A stretch of 64,000 bases of DNA. It comes from Salvia splendens (lineage: Eukaryota; Streptophyta; Magnoliopsida; Lamiales; Lamiaceae). A program made the translations under genes and the position numbers. The stretch is taken from NCBI RefSeq assembly GCF_004379255.2, contig NC_056039.1:33865883-33929882 (forward strand), read 5' to 3'. A model generated the notes under the pieces. It saw only the letters and a program-made list of their open reading frames with translations, did not search any database and was not told the origin of the DNA. Below, in pieces: positions 60,934-64,000 of the stretch (position 1 is the first letter of the stretch; every line of letters starts with the position of its first letter).

Positions 60934-63900
60934 GACTTTAAATGAAGAGCAGCTAAATTGATGCTCCTAAATAGATATTTGAATCATATGAGGAACCATG
61001 TATTGATCATCTTTAATAGTAACAAAAAGAAGAAGCTGTTGACGTGGAGTTTGGACGTGCCAGCTAGGCAATTGGAATCACAATACTTCTATAAAAAAAT
61101 ATCCATACATTTTTTTAAAATAATTGTAATTCACATGTGTGAAGTGCATTCTATTAAGAACGAAATAAAAATATATCCATGGTCCCATATTGACATATTC
61201 TTATATTTTTTTTGTTTATAAACGATAAAATAACCAACAATCCTAAAACGGATTACAGATATAGTATTATAAATTTTTACCATCCATGTTTCCAAAATAA
61301 GGAAGTTTATTAACTTGAATCTTCATAATGATTAGCCCATAATTTGAGGATCCACAACATGAAACAAAATGAGAAATATTCTATGATTATTTAGATATTG
61401 TAAAAGTAGTGAAGTTTTGAAGGGGAACTCAAGAACAGATCAACATAAAGTCTCTCAGTTCTCCAAATGCATAGATTTATCAAACTTGGCTCTTCATAAA
61501 CACCATTAATTATTGGCACCTTTAATTTTAACCTTAATCTTCCTTCCATCAAATAAAAGCAGCAGCTGATATTCCTTTCCTCCCATGATTAATTATGGAA
61601 TGCTACTGCAAAGGCAAAGACATTAATAAATAAATTGGTAATTTTGACTATAATGTTAATATTTATTCTAAAAATAAATAATTAAAAGGTAGTACTATAA
61701 TTCTAGATATAACTGCAAAATGCATAGAAAAAGGGGTATTTTGGGGGTTTATTGCAGAAATATCTATCTGTAAATCCCACTTTTATGTTGTGATGCATAG
61801 GGGGGTTTATTACTGAAAACATCACCATAATTTCTGGTGTAATTCATAGAAATTGGGGAAACTTTCCAACCATGCAACCAATATTTTCAGCATTCTCACT
61901 TTTCATTGTAGAAGTTTTTCCTAAGAATGTATATAAACCGAAACCCAAAAATAAAAATTAGGCCACAACCCCCATATCTCAAGATCATACTGTATTTTTA
62001 AGATCATGGATCTATTAAAACAAGAATTGAAAAACAGCCCTTTTAAAAACAAAGAAGTTATATTTCCCAATAAATCAAACAACAAATTGCAAAATTAATT
62101 ATAAATGAGTACCTTTTTTAGATCTTCTTATCTTCAACTCAGGGGAAATGGGTGCCATATTTGGAATATCAGCTAATTCTTGAAGCTTTGCAGCATAGGA
62201 GTATTAACCTAGAAATAGTGAATAGTGCTGTGTAAGGTGCATTGAACCTGGTCAGTTTTTCTCACATGTGCTGGTACTTGTATGTGTTTTTTTGTACACA
62301 ATGATGATTTTGGGTGTTTAAATTAGGTTTTCATACCCCACAAAGATTGTCACTTTCTGCCTTTGGATGCTTTCTTTATTGGAGAATGATGAAAAGTGTG
62401 GAGCATCTGTGCTGTATTTTTGGGTGCCATGAGTTGTGACAAATGCTTTTTTTTTGAAGAGTGGGAAAGGGTTAGGTAAAATTATTCTGTACCATCATAA
62501 AAGATGACGGGTCTAATCGAAAATCGAATCGAAAAAAATACTATCTTCGTCTCTCACAATGTGTCACACGTTGACTCAGACATGAATTTTAAAAAATATA
62601 AAAAAGAATTTATGAAAGAGTTAATTGAATGTCATTCTTGCTTTCATAGTTTATGATAACATACCTAACGAGTTAGTGGAATGTGTTATTCATTTACGAA
62701 AAATACATACTATAAGATGAAATGATATAATATGAAACTTTCAAAATAGAAAAATGAGACATATAATATTGTATCGGTTATAATTATTTTTGTAAAACCA
62801 AAAAAGATCCGAAAGTGTGAATTATAGTCAACAAGTTATTGAATAAAATTTATTTAAATTAGTATTTTCAAATATTTCAGTTCGATTTAGATTTTTATTT
62901 TCTAAATTTTGAATTAGTTCTTGGATAAAAATCGATCCAAACTACGGATACTTACCCCTGATTTTCTAGGTCAAAAGGTTGAGACTCCCCTCTAGCTCCT
63001 CAATCTACCTAGTAAATTGTTTACTTTTTTATAAGAAAAAACCTTTTTCGATATAACAGTACTCAAAACTGAGATGAAATTAAGAATATATTATAAATAT
63101 GTATGGAGCGGCTCAATGAGAATCCATATTTAAAATAATGGGGTGAGAATCAATTTCAGTCTTTTTAAAAAGTGAAAATTTCAATCTAATTTACTTTTTC
63201 CTAATACAATTAATTTCACTATGAATGTAATAACTTTTAATATCAAATGTATGTTTTTAGTATTTTAAAGTTTTACGATAAAAAAAATGAGTTTTTACAT
63301 TAACTCACGGTCTAACCCTATTATTTATACGTGTCGGGAGGATTTGTTCAGTCATATTTGGGCTCTCTATTTGATTGTAAAAGCCCATATCTATTTGATT
63401 GAGATTTTCCTATTGGTCAAGGCAAGTTTAAGCCCAACATATCGCCACCAAAAGCCCATATCTAAATACGATAAAAAAAAGGCTCAATATCATGAATTTA
63501 TCTATGAATAATTCTCTCCCTTGAAACAATTTACTGGTTGAAAGGAAAAGGAAAATTCATCAGTTCACCAACGCTATAATCCACAATATACACGTTTAAA
63601 CAAACAATAACCAATTTATAGCATAATTAACTTGGAAAAGAAATTAGATGGCACAAATTCAAGGGCTAGACATAGTAGCATCATTAATCCGTGCAGTATT
63701 TTATTGAAATGAATAACTTATATCACAAAATATCTTCTAATAGGCAATCAACATGTACTTCACCCATTCTTTGGACTTGATGATATTATCATCAAAATAG
63801 TATTAGTATTAGTTGTCAATAATTTCAAAATTGGTTAAACACATGGGGATAGTATTAGTTGTCAATAATTTCAAAATTGGTTAAAGATGATTATTTCAAA

Positions 63901-64000
63901 ATTTAAACCATATATACATTTAAACCAATAGGTTGTCAATAATACAAATAAACAAAATGTTTACAGTTACTAATAACATTCGAGATATTAAAATGAAAGA
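60934..64000. other. Intergenic DNA to the window end
   Basis: Mostly AT-rich. On the minus strand at about 62118-62206 is a short open stretch reading YAAKLQELADIPNMAPISPE then LKIRRSKK and ending at a GT donor. A further ATG-initiated short frame (MGGKEYQLLLLF) lies near 61590. They might be remnants or exons of an unrecognised gene, but support is weak. A decayed Stowaway-like MITE begins near 62548. Confidence 0.35.
63804..63885. repeat. Tandem duplication, 46-bp period
   Basis: A 36-bp word starting TAGTATTAGTTGTCAATAAT occurs at 63804-63839 and 63850-63885, identical by eye. A partial third copy of its core (GGTTGTCAATAAT) follows at about 63931. Confidence 0.85.

Overview
This is nuclear DNA of a flowering plant, a dicot by gene content. 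Support comes from spliced genes with GT-AG introns, AT-rich intergenic DNA, plant-only families (a CAPRICE-type single-repeat MYB, a plastid glucose-6-phosphate translocator, a clade III glutamate-receptor-like channel) and typical plant transposons. The genus cannot be fixed from sequence alone.

Five genes look intact after hand splicing. They are a small R3-MYB (4259-4804, +, 3 exons, 89 aa), a GPT-type glucose-6-phosphate/phosphate translocator (18258-20443, -, 5 exons, 388 aa), a GLR3-like channel (29744-33512, -, 6 exons, 936 aa), a mitochondrial-type aconitase (47606-54022, -, 20 exons, 993 aa) and a dienelactone-hydrolase-family protein (56203-58349, -, 5 exons, 240 aa). They are unrelated neighbours, not a cluster. 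Three are primary-metabolism genes; an isocitrate lyase relic (13763-17849) also lies in the window.

Layout: 1-6.5 kb holds a non-autonomous hAT element just upstream of the MYB gene, then MITE and tandem-repeat DNA. 6.5-17.85 kb is a nested transposon block: a decayed hAT with a solo LTR inside it, a non-autonomous LTR retrotransposon, and a second hAT with an intact 853-codon transposase. The last two interrupt the isocitrate lyase pseudogene and have exact target-site duplications. 18-23 kb carries the GPT gene, a SINE-like sequence, a Stowaway-type MITE and an orphan exon. 23.6-28.5 kb holds LTR remnants, a PIF/Harbinger element and a TRIM half. 29.7-33.5 kb is the GLR gene. 34.6-39.9 kb has two more Harbinger elements and a MITE. 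40.5-46.4 kb is a full-length Ty3/gypsy chromovirus with apparently identical LTRs and one intact 1677-codon ORF. 47.6-58.3 kb has the aconitase and hydrolase genes. 59.1-60.9 kb is a fourth Harbinger element, and the rest is intergenic.

I did not find a clearly new biological system. The most interesting signals are two possible parasite/helper relationships. One is a small LTR element that shares terminal, primer-site and Gag N-terminal features with the intact chromovirus type. The other is a Harbinger family in which the Myb-like ORF and the DDE transposase ORF sit on separate elements with near-identical ends.
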